Positions 45,577-54,930 are shown, numbered from the stretch's first letter. The stretch: 64,000 bases of DNA from [Muricauda] lutisoli (nom. illeg.) (GCF_017313105.1 NZ_JAFLND010000003.1:436879-500878), one strand, 5' to 3'. Made by a program: numbers and translations. The notes: generated by a model from the letters alone, not told the origin.

Positions 45577-46292
45577 TATTTCAATCGATGTAAGTACATG
45601 TTCACCACATTTTCGAGGCCCAGATAAATGGATTCGCAAATTAGGGCGTGTCCAATGGAAACCTCCAATAAGTGCGGAATGTGTTCTTTGAAAAATTTGA
45701 TATTGTCCAGACTAAGGTCGTGTCCTGCATTGAGGCCAAGGCCAACTTCGTGTGCCATTTTGGCTGCCTCGACAAATGGGGCAATACCACCTTTTTTGTT
45801 GCCTTTGGCAAACTCATCGGCAAAACTTTCCGTGTAGAGTTCCACGCGGTCGGTCCCTGTTGCCGCGGCCCCTTTGACCATTTCCACGTCGGGGTCCACA
45901 AAAATAGAGGTACGGATGCCATTTTCCTTGAAGGTTTTGATGACATCCACCAAAAAATCCTTGTGCTTTATGGTGTCCCAACCAGCGTTGGAGGTAATGG
46001 CATCTTCGGCATCGGGCACCAAAGTAACCTGTGTGGGCTTTACTTCGAGTACCAGGTCAACGAATTTGGGTATGGGATTCCCCTCGATATTGAATTCTGT
46101 AGTCACTACTTTTTTGAGGTCCCTTGCATCTTGGTAACGGATGTGCCTTTCGTCAGGTCGTGGGTGAATGGTAATGCCCTGCGCACCAAAAGATTCAATG
46201 TCCTTGGTGGAAGTAATCAAGTTGGGTACGTTGCCGCCCCTGGAATTTCTTAAAGTTGCCAGTTTATTTATGTTGACACTCAACTTTGTCAT
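45576..46292 (-). CDS. pdxJ: Pyridoxine 5'-phosphate synthase PdxJ
   Basis: 238 residues from ATG 46292 (MTKLSVNINKLATLRNSRGG); an in-frame start at 46364 would add 24 non-homologous residues. TIM-barrel motifs: SVNINKLATLRNSRGG, ITIHPRPDERHIRYQDARDL, QVTLVPDAEDAITSNAGWD, HEVGLGLNAGHDLSLDN and SIGHALICESIYLGLE. It joins 1-deoxyxylulose 5-phosphate and 3-amino-2-oxopropyl phosphate to make pyridoxine 5'-phosphate. Translationally coupled to the hydrolase; divergent from the CBS gene. Confidence 0.97.
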   Translation of the reverse strand: MTKLSVNINKLATLRNSRGGNVPNLITSTKDIESFGAQGITIHPRPDERHIRYQDARDLKKVVTTEFNIEGNPIPKFVDLVLEVKPTQVTLVPDAEDAITSNAGWDTIKHKDFLVDVIKTFKENGIRTSIFVDPDVEMVKGAAATGTDRVELYTESFADEFAKGNKKGGIAPFVEAAKMAHEVGLGLNAGHDLSLDNIKFFKEHIPHLLEVSIGHALICESIYLGLENVVNMYLHRLK

Positions 46293-46378
46293 GGAGTTCT
46301 TTTTTAGATTGTCAAAAATAAGAATTCGGCATGCCTTTTGCCATTTTAAATTAGTATTTTGCACCTAATAGACATGTT

Positions 46379-47035
46379 ATGCAGATTCAAGACAAAATAA
46401 TCAATACAGTTCCCGTTTTTGAAGTATCGGAAACTTTGAAAGATGTGATTACATTTTTTGAAGAAACTACATTTTCCCATGTTGGAGTTACCGAGAACGG
46501 TACCTATTTGGGATTGCTTTCCGAGAATGATCTAGCTTGTTTTGAACCTGAAAAAAAGGTCGACGATTTCAGGTTTGAGATGGAGGACTTTTTTGTGACC
46601 AAGGAAACTGCTTGGTTGGATGTGCTGGAAATGTTCTCTAGGAATGAGGCCAATGTGCTACCTGTTTTGGATGAAGACCGGTTGATTATCGGGTATTATG
46701 ACCTTGAAGACGTAGTGGACGTATTTATCGACACCCCTTTCTTTAGGGAGCCAGGAGCTATTTTAGTGGTTTCCATTGGAATAAAGGATTACTCTTTTAG
46801 CGAAATCGCGCAAATTGTGGAGGGTAACAATGCTCGTTTGTTGGGGGCTTTCATTACGGATTCGCAGAACGATATTGTGGAGATTACCTTAAAGGTAGGA
46901 ACGCAGAGCTTAAACGAGGTGGCCCAGACTTTTCGGAGGTACAACTACACCATTGTGTTCGGCAACAGCGACGATCAGTTCTTGGAAGATTTGAAGCAAC
47001 GTTCCGACTATCTAGAAAAATATCTTAACGTTTAG
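46379..47035 (+). CDS. CBS domain-containing protein
   Basis: 218 residues, cytosolic. Two CBS motifs (about 15-60 and 75-125): THVGVTENGTYLGLLSENDL and NVLPVLDEDRLIIGYYDLEDV. The C-terminal ~80 residues (GAILVVSIGIKDYSFSEIAQIVEGNNARLLG) look like a small ACT-like regulatory domain. It probably senses an adenine nucleotide. It is the first gene of the CBS-nadK-DUF6089-uppS-bamA-ompH-ompH run, one base before nadK. Confidence 0.9.
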   Translation: MQIQDKIINTVPVFEVSETLKDVITFFEETTFSHVGVTENGTYLGLLSENDLACFEPEKKVDDFRFEMEDFFVTKETAWLDVLEMFSRNEANVLPVLDEDRLIIGYYDLEDVVDVFIDTPFFREPGAILVVSIGIKDYSFSEIAQIVEGNNARLLGAFITDSQNDIVEITLKVGTQSLNEVAQTFRRYNYTIVFGNSDDQFLEDLKQRSDYLEKYLNV

Positions 47036-47036
47036 T

Positions 47037-47918
47037 ATGAAGGTAGCCATATACGGTCAATCTTTTCAGAAGGAGGACCAGCTTTGTGTAGAGGAGCTTT
47101 TGGACGAATTGAAGAAGTTGGATGCCGAGGTTTATGTAGAGGAGAACTTTAATAAACTCGTCGCTCAGATTACCAAAGAACAGGTAAAGGGAACATTTAC
47201 CCAATCCGAAGGATTGGACGCTTCTTTTGATATGTTCGTGAGCTTTGGTGGCGATGGCACTATGTTGCGGGCCGTAACTTACATCAAGGACTACGGTATA
47301 CCCATAGTTGGTGTCAATACCGGTCGTTTAGGGTTCTTATCCACTTTTAAAAAGGAAAATGTACGCAAGTTGGTCACAGAGTTCGAAGCTGGACACTATA
47401 CCATTGAAGAACGAACCTTGGTGGAGGTAGAGCTCAACTCTGGTCTGGATGAGTTCAATGGACTCAACTTTGCTTTGAACGAAATCACCGTTAGTCGCAA
47501 GGATACTACCTCCATGATTACCGTGGAAACTTGGCTTGACGATGAATATTTAACTTCTTACTGGTCCGATGGATTAATTGTTTCCACCCCCACTGGTTCA
47601 ACGGGGTATTCTTTGAGCTGTGGTGGTCCGGTCATTGCCCCTTCGGCAAAATCATTGGTGTTAACTCCCATTGCGCCGCACAACCTAAATGCACGTCCCT
47701 TGGTGATTTCCGATAATACCCAAATTAGGCTAAAGGTTTCAGGTCGGGAGCAAACCCATTTGGTGTCTTTGGATTCGCGAATAGCCGATATTCCGAACGA
47801 TAAGGAAATCAGGATCAAAAAAGCGGACTTTACCATCAAAATGATCGAGTATAAATCTGAAAGTTTCTTAAAAACCTTGCGCAACAAATTGCTTTGGGGA
47901 GAAGATAGGCGCAATTGA
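47037..47918 (+). CDS. nadK: NAD kinase
   Basis: 293 residues. GGDGTMLRA (the NAD kinase GGDG motif, about 77-80), VGVNTGRLGFLSTF, NEITVSRKDT, and SDGLIVSTPTGSTGYSLSCGGPVIAPSAKSLVLTPIAPH are all present. It phosphorylates NAD to NADP. Starts one base after the CBS stop, so it is cotranscribed; the CBS protein may tune it (inference). Confidence 0.97.
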   Translation: MKVAIYGQSFQKEDQLCVEELLDELKKLDAEVYVEENFNKLVAQITKEQVKGTFTQSEGLDASFDMFVSFGGDGTMLRAVTYIKDYGIPIVGVNTGRLGFLSTFKKENVRKLVTEFEAGHYTIEERTLVEVELNSGLDEFNGLNFALNEITVSRKDTTSMITVETWLDDEYLTSYWSDGLIVSTPTGSTGYSLSCGGPVIAPSAKSLVLTPIAPHNLNARPLVISDNTQIRLKVSGREQTHLVSLDSRIADIPNDKEIRIKKADFTIKMIEYKSESFLKTLRNKLLWGEDRRN

Positions 47919-48030
47919 TGCCGTCAAAAACAATAAAAGGGGTGAAAAACTGTTTAACAAGGGAGAGCAACTTTAAATATAAATCTATAGACCTTCCTTT
48001 ACTCTTAATTCTTGAAACTTTTTGGAAAGT

Positions 48031-48714
48031 ATGCGAATAGTTTTGGCTGTTTTTCTATGCTGTGTGATCAAGGTAAGTGCACAGACCTACGAGATAGGTG
48101 TGTTCGCCGGTGGAGCCAATATGATAGGCGATGTGGGAAGAACCAACTACATTTTACCTTCGGGCCCGGCCTTTGGTGGAATATTTAAATGGAACAAGGG
48201 AAAACGCTATGCGTGGAGGGCCAGCGTTCTTTATGGCCAAGTAACCGCGGATGATACCAAATCGCATATGCAATCCCGACAACAAAGGGGGTATTTGGTG
48301 GATAATTCGATCCTTGAGTTCTCCGCTGGACTGGAAATTAACTTTGTTGAATATAATCTCCATAAGCTCGGACCCGCCTTCACGCCTTACTTATACACAG
48401 GTGTAACCTACTTTAGATACGATTTTAATTATATTGATGCCCTTCAGATGCAGGATATTAACCAAAAAGAAGGTAGTTTTGCAATTCCAATGACGGTTGG
48501 GGCTAAGTATCGTTTAAATCAATTCTTGATTCTTGGTGCCGAAATTGGGGCCAGATATACTTTTACGGACAATTTGGACGCAAGTAACCCAGAAGGTTCC
48601 AATTTTGAGCAATTCCGATTCGGGAACATATTGAGCGATGACTGGTACGTTTTTTCAGGTATAACATTAACGTATACCTTTGGACGTAAGCCCTGCCAGG
48701 ATTGTTTTCAGTAA
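48031..48714 (+). CDS. DUF6089 family outer membrane beta-barrel protein
   Basis: 227 residues from ATG 48031; a TTG at 48022 is in frame but less likely. The signal peptide is MRIVLAVFLCCVIKVSAQ. The mature protein has short amphipathic strands (YEIGVFAGGANMIGDVG, AWRASVLYGQVT, FTPYLYTGVTYFRYDF, ITLTYTFGRKPCQDC) that fit a small barrel. The family is nearly always next to uppS-bamA in Flavobacteriia, which points to envelope assembly, but no function is proven. One base before uppS. Confidence 0.88.
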   Translation: MRIVLAVFLCCVIKVSAQTYEIGVFAGGANMIGDVGRTNYILPSGPAFGGIFKWNKGKRYAWRASVLYGQVTADDTKSHMQSRQQRGYLVDNSILEFSAGLEINFVEYNLHKLGPAFTPYLYTGVTYFRYDFNYIDALQMQDINQKEGSFAIPMTVGAKYRLNQFLILGAEIGARYTFTDNLDASNPEGSNFEQFRFGNILSDDWYVFSGITLTYTFGRKPCQDCFQ

Positions 48715-48715
48715 A

Positions 48716-49456
48716 ATGCACACACTAGAGGACGTAGACAAAGAAAAACTACCACAGCACGTGGCCATTATTATGGACGGTAATGGCAGATGGGCCAAAC
48801 AGCGTGGCAAAATACGTATGTTCGGACACGAGAACGGGGTGGAATCCGTAAATCAAACTGTTGAGAGCTGTGCAAAACTCCAGATACCATTTTTAACCCT
48901 TTATGCTTTTTCCACAGAAAACTGGAATCGTCCCAAAACCGAGATAGATACTTTAATGAGGCTTTTGGTGAATGCCCTTAAACGGGAATTGAAGACCTTG
49001 AACAAACATAATATTAGGCTGAGGGCCATAGGTAAGATAGATACACTGCCCAAAAAAGTGTACAAAGAACTTACCGAGGTGATGTCCAAAACTGAGAATA
49101 ATTCGGGGATGACCCTTACGCTGGCATTGAGCTATGGCTCCCGAGAAGAGATAAAAACGGCGGTTCAAGAGATAGCGACCAAAGTTAAAAATAACATAAT
49201 TTCCCCCGAAAATATTGATGAAACAGTTATAAATACACATCTTTATGCGCACTTTTTGCCTGATGTAGATCTACTTATTCGCACCAGTGGCGAATGTAGG
49301 ATAAGTAATTTTTTACTTTGGCAGATTGCATACGCCGAATTATATTTTATTGATGTATTTTGGCCCGACTTTAGAGAAAACCATTTGGTAGAGGCCATAT
49401 TAAGTTACCAAAATAGAGAACGACGATTTGGAAAAACGAGCGAACAACTTAACTAA
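48716..49456 (+). CDS. uppS: Undecaprenyl diphosphate synthase (isoprenyl transferase)
   Basis: 246 residues from ATG 48716, one base after the DUF6089 stop. The cis-prenyltransferase motifs are IIMDGNGRWAKQRG (catalytic Asp), TLYAFSTENWNRP, NNSGMTLTLALSYGSREEI and LLIRTSGECRISNFLLWQIAYAELYFIDVFWPDF. It builds the C55 lipid carrier for peptidoglycan and O-antigen from isopentenyl diphosphate. Its last 29 bases overlap the bamA start. Confidence 0.97.
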   Translation: MHTLEDVDKEKLPQHVAIIMDGNGRWAKQRGKIRMFGHENGVESVNQTVESCAKLQIPFLTLYAFSTENWNRPKTEIDTLMRLLVNALKRELKTLNKHNIRLRAIGKIDTLPKKVYKELTEVMSKTENNSGMTLTLALSYGSREEIKTAVQEIATKVKNNIISPENIDETVINTHLYAHFLPDVDLLIRTSGECRISNFLLWQIAYAELYFIDVFWPDFRENHLVEAILSYQNRERRFGKTSEQLN

Positions 49457-52091
49457 GGGTATCACAAACTACATACTTTCAGCCCTTATTATCCCCTTAT
49501 TATTATTTTCAGCCCAGGGTATTGCCCAAGAAACCTCTTTTGAGGAGGGCAAGCAGTATATATTGGGTGGATTAACCGTTACCGGCCTGCAAAGCTATAA
49601 CGAACAAACTGTAAAGAGTTATACAGGTTTGCGTGTTGGTCAGCCCATTAGAGTGCCGGGTGATGAAATAAGTGCGGTGATCAAAAAGTTGTGGAACCTT
49701 GATTTGTTCAGTAATGTGGAAATGTATTACACCAAGATCGAGGATGACAAGATATTTTTAGAACTCAATATTACGGAACGTCCAACCCTGAATAATGTAA
49801 CTGTTTATGGGGTTAAAAAACGAAAGGTAGAGGACATCATAGATGATACCGACCTTAAAAAGGGCAAGAAAATCACCGAAAGTTTAATTGCGAACACCAA
49901 AAACTATCTTCAGAACAAATATAAAAAGCAGGGCTTTCTCAATGCCAAGGTAAGTATCGCTACAGCGGCGGATACCACAGGCGCCAATGTTCAGAACATG
50001 GTGATCAATGTGAGCAAAGGCGATAAAGTAAAAATAAAGAACATCAACTTTATCGGTAACGAAAAGCTATCGAACAAAAGACTCAGAAAGTCCCTGAAGA
50101 ATACCAAGAAGAAAAAGTTGTATCGTTTTTGGAAAAAGTCCAAATATATTGAAGCAGACTTTGAGGAAGACCTTTCCAATCTGGTGGACACGTATGCCGA
50201 AAGGGGATATAGGGATGCAAGGGTGCTGTCCGATAGTTTCGTGAAATTGGATGAAAAGAACATTGAACTATTTATAAAGGTAGAAGAAGGCGATAGGTAC
50301 TACTTTGGTGATATCGATTTTGTTGGTAATTCTGTTTATACGGACAGGATGTTGAGCCAATATCTTGGAATCAAAAAAGGGGATACCTATAACGGTGTTT
50401 TGCTCAAAGAGCGAATCGCAGACGATTCCGATCCAGATGCACAGGATTTGACAAATTTGTATCAGAACAATGGTTATCTGTTCTCAAGCATCAATCCCGT
50501 TGAGGTTTCTGCTGTAAATGACACTATCGATTTCGAAATACGGATAATTGAAGGTAAGGAGACCTTCTTGGACCATATAACCGTTTCGGGTAACGACAAG
50601 ACCAATGACCATGTCATTTTTAGGGAACTTCGAACAAGACCCGGGCAAAAATATAGTAAATCCAATATTGTCAGGACCATACGGGAATTGGGTCAACTAG
50701 GATTTTTTGATGCAGAGCAGATCGTTCCTGATATCCAAAACCCTGATCCTAATGCGGGGACTGTGGATATAAACTACAGTCTTGTGGAATCAGGTTCCAG
50801 TCAAATAGAACTACAAGGTGGCTTTGGTGGTGGAGGTTTCATCGGAACGCTGGGACTTTCTTTCAGCAACTTCTCACTTAAGAATATTTTTAATAAAGAA
50901 GCTTATAAGCCGGTCCCTATGGGGGATGGTCAAACATTTGCCTTACGTTTGCAGGCCAGTAGGACTTTCCGGGTTTATAGCTTGAATTTTTCAGAACCCT
51001 GGTTGGGCGGTAAAAAACCGGTTAGGTTTAATTTGTCCCTTTCCAGAACGCAACAATTTGCAACTGGCTACGGTCGAAACGGTAGGTTGGATGTGGATAA
51101 ATCCCGAGGCTTTGCCATAACAGGAGTTTCTGCAGGTTTGGCCAAAAGGGTACAATGGCCCGACGATTTTTTCACAATATCGCATTCATTGAGTTACCAG
51201 CTATATGATTTTAACGATTATAACAGTGGACTGTTCAATTTTGGTAACGGAAGTTCCAATTCGTTGAGTTACACCTTGGGTATCTCAAGAAGTTCCCAAG
51301 GGCCCAACAGAATATTCCCAACTTCTGGTTCCAATTTTGAATTGACAGCCAAATTCACACCGCCCTATTCTTTGTTCAGCAATAAGGATTACGGACAACT
51401 TAGGGACGATATTGACGGCATAACCCGCGACCTCTTTGAGATTGGTGAGCCTGGATCTGCAGAGGAGGAACTTGAGTTTGCCCAACTGAGCGATGAATTG
51501 GAGCGCTTGGAGGAGGAACGATTCAAGTTGTTGGAGTATTACAAGATAAAATTCAAAGGAGATTGGTACCAGTCCATAATAGGTAAACTTACTTTAAGGA
51601 CCAATGCTGAATTTGGATTTTTAGGTGCGTATAACCACGATATAGGCGATGTACCTTTTGAACGCTTTTATGTAGGTGGCGATGGTCTAGGAAACTTTAC
51701 TTTGGATGGTAGGGATGTGGTACAGCTACGTGGTTATGAGAACCAATCTCTCACACCTTATAGCACCAACCCAATTACCAACAGGTTGGAACAGGATGGG
51801 GGAACGATCTACAATAAATTCTCTTTGGAACTGCGATATCCGCTTACTTTAAAGCCAACAGCCTCTATTTACGCACTATCATTTTTGGAAGCTGGTAACG
51901 CTTTCAACAATTTTAACAACTATAATCCGTTTCAATTAAAAAGATCTGCCGGAGTGGGGCTACGTATATTTATGCCGGCATTCGGACTTTTGGGGATTGA
52001 TTTTGGTTATGGCTTCGATACCGATGCCCGTCCAGGATCTGTCGGACCAAGTGGCTGGCAAACGCACTTCATCATCGGGCAGCAGTTTTAA
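49428..52091 (+). CDS. bamA: Outer membrane protein assembly factor BamA
   Basis: 887 residues. Five POTRA domains span about 45-440 (YILGGLTVTGLQSYNEQTV opens the first) and a 16-strand barrel fills the rest, ending in the aromatic FIIGQQF. The signal peptide is NYILSALIIPLLLFSAQGIAQ. No ATG lies before it; TTG 49428 is the best start, overlapping uppS by 29 bases. An acidic, helix-prone insert (about 670-705: Asp/Glu-rich, SAEEELEFAQLSDELERLEEER) interrupts the barrel strands and is probably a surface loop. It inserts barrels into the outer membrane with the periplasmic OmpH chaperones encoded next. Confidence 0.96.
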   Translation: MEKRANNLTKGITNYILSALIIPLLLFSAQGIAQETSFEEGKQYILGGLTVTGLQSYNEQTVKSYTGLRVGQPIRVPGDEISAVIKKLWNLDLFSNVEMYYTKIEDDKIFLELNITERPTLNNVTVYGVKKRKVEDIIDDTDLKKGKKITESLIANTKNYLQNKYKKQGFLNAKVSIATAADTTGANVQNMVINVSKGDKVKIKNINFIGNEKLSNKRLRKSLKNTKKKKLYRFWKKSKYIEADFEEDLSNLVDTYAERGYRDARVLSDSFVKLDEKNIELFIKVEEGDRYYFGDIDFVGNSVYTDRMLSQYLGIKKGDTYNGVLLKERIADDSDPDAQDLTNLYQNNGYLFSSINPVEVSAVNDTIDFEIRIIEGKETFLDHITVSGNDKTNDHVIFRELRTRPGQKYSKSNIVRTIRELGQLGFFDAEQIVPDIQNPDPNAGTVDINYSLVESGSSQIELQGGFGGGGFIGTLGLSFSNFSLKNIFNKEAYKPVPMGDGQTFALRLQASRTFRVYSLNFSEPWLGGKKPVRFNLSLSRTQQFATGYGRNGRLDVDKSRGFAITGVSAGLAKRVQWPDDFFTISHSLSYQLYDFNDYNSGLFNFGNGSSNSLSYTLGISRSSQGPNRIFPTSGSNFELTAKFTPPYSLFSNKDYGQLRDDIDGITRDLFEIGEPGSAEEELEFAQLSDELERLEEERFKLLEYYKIKFKGDWYQSIIGKLTLRTNAEFGFLGAYNHDIGDVPFERFYVGGDGLGNFTLDGRDVVQLRGYENQSLTPYSTNPITNRLEQDGGTIYNKFSLELRYPLTLKPTASIYALSFLEAGNAFNNFNNYNPFQLKRSAGVGLRIFMPAFGLLGIDFGYGFDTDARPGSVGPSGWQTHFIIGQQF

Positions 52092-52147
52092 TTAATGGAA
52101 AAAATGTGCGCAGCTAATTTGTAAATGGTTCATTTTAAATTAATTAG

Positions 52148-52155
52148 TAATTTTG
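52148..52155 (+). promoter_or_regulatory. Candidate -7 box before the first ompH gene
   Basis: TAATTTTG matches TAnnTTTG and lies 35 bases before the ATG, inside the bamA-ompH gap. The nearest TTTG upstream is 26 bases away, which is long. An internal promoter is possible. Confidence 0.35.
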
Positions 52156-52190
52156 GCACGATATTTTCTATGTAAAATGCGGAATCAAAG

Positions 52191-53012
52191 ATGAATACCA
52201 AAGTTCTTTTATCATTAGTTGTTATAATGTCTTCCCTTTATGGGTTTTCCCAAAGAGGAGTGCGCATAGGGTATGTGGATATGGAGTACATTCTCGAAAA
52301 TGTTGAGGAGTATCGTGACGCCACCGAACAATTAAATGTCAAGGCTCAAAAGTGGAAACAGGAAATTGAGCTAAAACAAAGCGTCATTGATCAAATGAAA
52401 AAAGATTTGATGGCAGAAAAGGTGCTTTTGACCGATGAGCTTATTTTGGAGCGGGAAGAGGAAATCCAAATTCTTGAAAAGGAAATGTTGGACTACCAGC
52501 AAGATCGTTTTGGACCACAGGGAGATTTGGTGTTGCAAAAACAGTTGTTGATACAGCCAATCCAAGACCAGGTTTTCAACGAGGTACAAAAAATCGGAGC
52601 CAATAAAAGATACGATTTTATTTTTGATAAATCCGCAGATGTTGTAATGTTGTACTCCGAAAAAAGACACGATATCAGTGACTTGGTCTTAAGGGAGATA
52701 GGACGCACCAGAAAAATCAGTGCATCCAACAAAAAACAACAGGAACAAAGTCGCCTGGAGCAGTTTAAAGAAGACGAGGACCAAATTAGCGACGCGCTCA
52801 GGGAAAGACAGGAGCAAGCAGCAGAAGCCTTGGAAGAAAGGGAAAAGGCAGCCGAGGAGATAAGAGCGCAAAAGTTAAAGGAACGCGAGGAGCGTAAAAA
52901 AGCATACGAAGCAAGAAGAAAAAAATTATTGGAAGAGCGCGAAGCCAAGAGAAAAGCCAAATTGGAAGAACGAAAAAAAGCGCAAGAACAACAAAAGGAT
53001 TCAATAGGATAG
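52191..53012 (+). CDS. OmpH (Skp-like) periplasmic chaperone with long charged tail
   Basis: 273 residues. The signal peptide is MNTKVLLSLVVIMSSLYGFSQ; then RIGYVDMEYILENVEEY opens the OmpH fold, with long coiled-coil helices and the closing strand RYDFIFDKSADVVMLYSEKRHDISDLVL. Beyond the normal Skp end (~170) there are ~90 residues of Glu/Lys/Arg-rich continuous helix (EEREKAAEEIRAQKLKERE and onward). The tail is unusual for Skp; it could bind another envelope partner. It is cotranscribed with bamA and a second, normal-length ompH. Confidence 0.9.
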   Translation: MNTKVLLSLVVIMSSLYGFSQRGVRIGYVDMEYILENVEEYRDATEQLNVKAQKWKQEIELKQSVIDQMKKDLMAEKVLLTDELILEREEEIQILEKEMLDYQQDRFGPQGDLVLQKQLLIQPIQDQVFNEVQKIGANKRYDFIFDKSADVVMLYSEKRHDISDLVLREIGRTRKISASNKKQQEQSRLEQFKEDEDQISDALRERQEQAAEALEEREKAAEEIRAQKLKEREERKKAYEARRKKLLEEREAKRKAKLEERKKAQEQQKDSIG

Positions 53013-53061
53013 ATTATATTGAAACACTAAATTTAAAGTAAAAAAAGTAACGTTGAGAATC

Positions 53062-53571
53062 ATGAAAAATGTAAAAAGGATTGCTGTGGCCCTAGTATTG
53101 TTTGTTGCGGCTACGGGTTTTGTAAACGCGCAGAGCAAGGTTGCACACATCAATGTACAGCAACTATTGTCTGAAATGCCGGAGATGAAGGCTGCACAGG
53201 CTGAATTGAAGAAATTACAGGAAACTTACAGAGCGGATATCCAAAGCTCCATGACAGAGCTTCAAAACAAGTATACACAATACCAAAATGAAGCTACTTC
53301 CAAAACAAGGGAAGAGAACGAACAAAGAGCGGTAGAGCTTCAAGGGTTCGAAAAAAACATTCAGGAAGCTGAGCAAGCTGCCATGCAGGAAATGCAAAAA
53401 AAGCAACAAGAGTTGTTTGCGCCAATTTCCGAGAAAGCAAAAGCGGCCATCGAAAAAGTAGCGGCTGCGGAAGGGTACGATTATGTAATCGATGCTAGCC
53501 CTGGGCTAAGCTTGATCGTGGCTAAAGGAAAAGATCTTTTGCCAGCAGTTAAGCAGGAGCTTGGTTTCTAA
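53062..53571 (+). CDS. OmpH (Skp-like) periplasmic chaperone
   Basis: 169 residues from ATG 53062 (a TTG at 53053 is in frame but less likely). The signal peptide is MKNVKRIAVALVLFVAATGFVNAQ; SKVAHINVQQLLSEMPEMKAAQAELKKL, a Gln/Glu-rich coiled-coil tentacle and YDYVIDASPGLSLIVAKGKDLLPAVKQEL follow, the full Skp fold at normal length. It holds unfolded outer membrane proteins for BamA. The operon ends at the terminator at 53593. Confidence 0.95.
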   Translation: MKNVKRIAVALVLFVAATGFVNAQSKVAHINVQQLLSEMPEMKAAQAELKKLQETYRADIQSSMTELQNKYTQYQNEATSKTREENEQRAVELQGFEKNIQEAEQAAMQEMQKKQQELFAPISEKAKAAIEKVAAAEGYDYVIDASPGLSLIVAKGKDLLPAVKQELGF

Positions 53572-53592
53572 ACCGTGATGTTACAATATTTG

Positions 53593-53622
53593 AAAAACCG
53601 CTTTAATTAAAGCGGTTTTTTT
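53593..53622 (+). terminator. Terminator of the uppS-bamA-ompH operon
   Basis: A 28-bp perfect palindrome with GC core ACCGC / GCGGT and flanking A-run and T-run (53616-53622), 22 bases after the second ompH stop. Confidence 0.92.
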
Positions 53623-53655
53623 ATGCGTTAAAAATTTAAGGAGCTATTTTTAGGT

Positions 53656-54435
53656 ATGGCAAAACCAATCGGAATTTTTGATTCAGGCGTAGGAGGTACT
53701 TCCATTTGGAAAGAAGTCGTGAAAACGCTCCCCTATGAAAATACCATCTATTTGGCAGATAGCGCCAATGCCCCTTATGGCGAAAAATCCAAAGAAGAAA
53801 TTTTGCGGTTGAGCATCAAAAACACGGAGCTGTTGCTCGATAAAGGTTGTAAAATTATTCTTGTGGCCTGTAATACCGCCACTACCAATGCCATAGATCA
53901 TCTTAGGTCGCATTACGATGTTCCCTTTATCGGCATCGAACCTGCGATCAAACCTGCGGCACTACATACCAAAACAAAAAAAGTGGGTGTTTTGGCCACC
54001 AAGGGAACCCTTTCCAGTAGTTTGTTCCATAATACCTCAAAACTCTATGCTGAAGGGATAACCGTTCTGGAGCAAGAAGGAAAAGGATTGGTGGAGCTCA
54101 TTGAAGCAGGTAAGATACGATCCAAAGAAATGAAAACACTGTTGGATGGCTTTTTACAGCCCATGCTCGATCAGGATATTGATTGTTTGGTATTGGGCTG
54201 CACCCATTACCCCTATTTGATCCCTGTGTTGAAGGAGATGCTGCCCAGCAATATCAATATCATAGATTCAGGCGAGGCTGTGGCGCGTCAGACCAAGGCT
54301 GTCTTGGAACGTAGCAATTTACTTTCAAACGGGCAGGGGGGGGACAAGTATATTTTTTATACCAATACGGATGTTTCGGTAATCAAGGAGTTGATCGACC
54401 GGACAAGTGCTCAAGTATCCTTTCTGGACTTTTAG
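53656..54435 (+). CDS. murI: Glutamate racemase
   Basis: 259 residues. It opens PIGIFDSGVGGTSIWKEV (catalytic Asp), has C72 in LVACNTATTNAIDHL and C182 in VLGCTHYPYLIPVLKE, the two catalytic cysteines that interconvert L- and D-glutamate for peptidoglycan. Its own transcript probably starts after the ompH terminator. It converges with folA (3 bases between stops). Confidence 0.97.
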   Translation: MAKPIGIFDSGVGGTSIWKEVVKTLPYENTIYLADSANAPYGEKSKEEILRLSIKNTELLLDKGCKIILVACNTATTNAIDHLRSHYDVPFIGIEPAIKPAALHTKTKKVGVLATKGTLSSSLFHNTSKLYAEGITVLEQEGKGLVELIEAGKIRSKEMKTLLDGFLQPMLDQDIDCLVLGCTHYPYLIPVLKEMLPSNINIIDSGEAVARQTKAVLERSNLLSNGQGGDKYIFYTNTDVSVIKELIDRTSAQVSFLDF

Positions 54436-54438
54436 TTG

Positions 54439-54930
54439 TTACCTTCTTTTGTAAGAGAGATAAGAAAAATCATATTTGTGCCTATCATCCTTTGGATGAT
54501 ACTCCTCCTTTACCAGCTCCCAAAGCTCTTCATCGATCTCAGGGAAAAAGGCATCTGCATCAAAAGTGCCGTGAACCCTTGTAAGTTCAATATCCGTGGC
54601 ACGGTCCATGGACTGTTTGTAAATTTCGCCCCCGCCAATTATAAATGCCGTCTCATCTTCCTTTACCAAAGCTATGGCCTCTGCCAAAGAGTGCACTATG
54701 GTACAAGGGAACTTTGGTGTATAATCTTCATCTCTAGTAATTGCGATGTGGGTACGATTGGGCAAGGGTTTTGGGAAACTTTCCAAGGTTTTTCGCCCCA
54801 TAATGATCTTATGCCCCGAGGTCAAACTTTTAAAACGCTTAAAATCATCGGGTAAGTGCCATACCAGCTCGTTGTCCTTTCCCAAGGCATTGTTTTCCGC
54901 CGCCGCGGCAATAATGACCAATTTTTTCAT
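54439..54930 (-). CDS. folA: Dihydrofolate reductase
   Basis: 163 residues. IIAAAAENNALGKDNELVWHLPDDFKRFK (substrate site with Asp), KIIMGRKTLESFPKPLPNRTHIAITR (NADPH site) and AFIIGGGEIYKQSMDRATDIELTRV are all standard. It reduces dihydrofolate to tetrahydrofolate with NADPH, needed after ThyA. Its start overlaps the 2TM gene stop by 4 bases (ATGA), so they are cotranscribed. Confidence 0.97.
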   Translation of the reverse strand: MKKLVIIAAAAENNALGKDNELVWHLPDDFKRFKSLTSGHKIIMGRKTLESFPKPLPNRTHIAITRDEDYTPKFPCTIVHSLAEAIALVKEDETAFIIGGGEIYKQSMDRATDIELTRVHGTFDADAFFPEIDEELWELVKEEYHPKDDRHKYDFSYLSYKRR

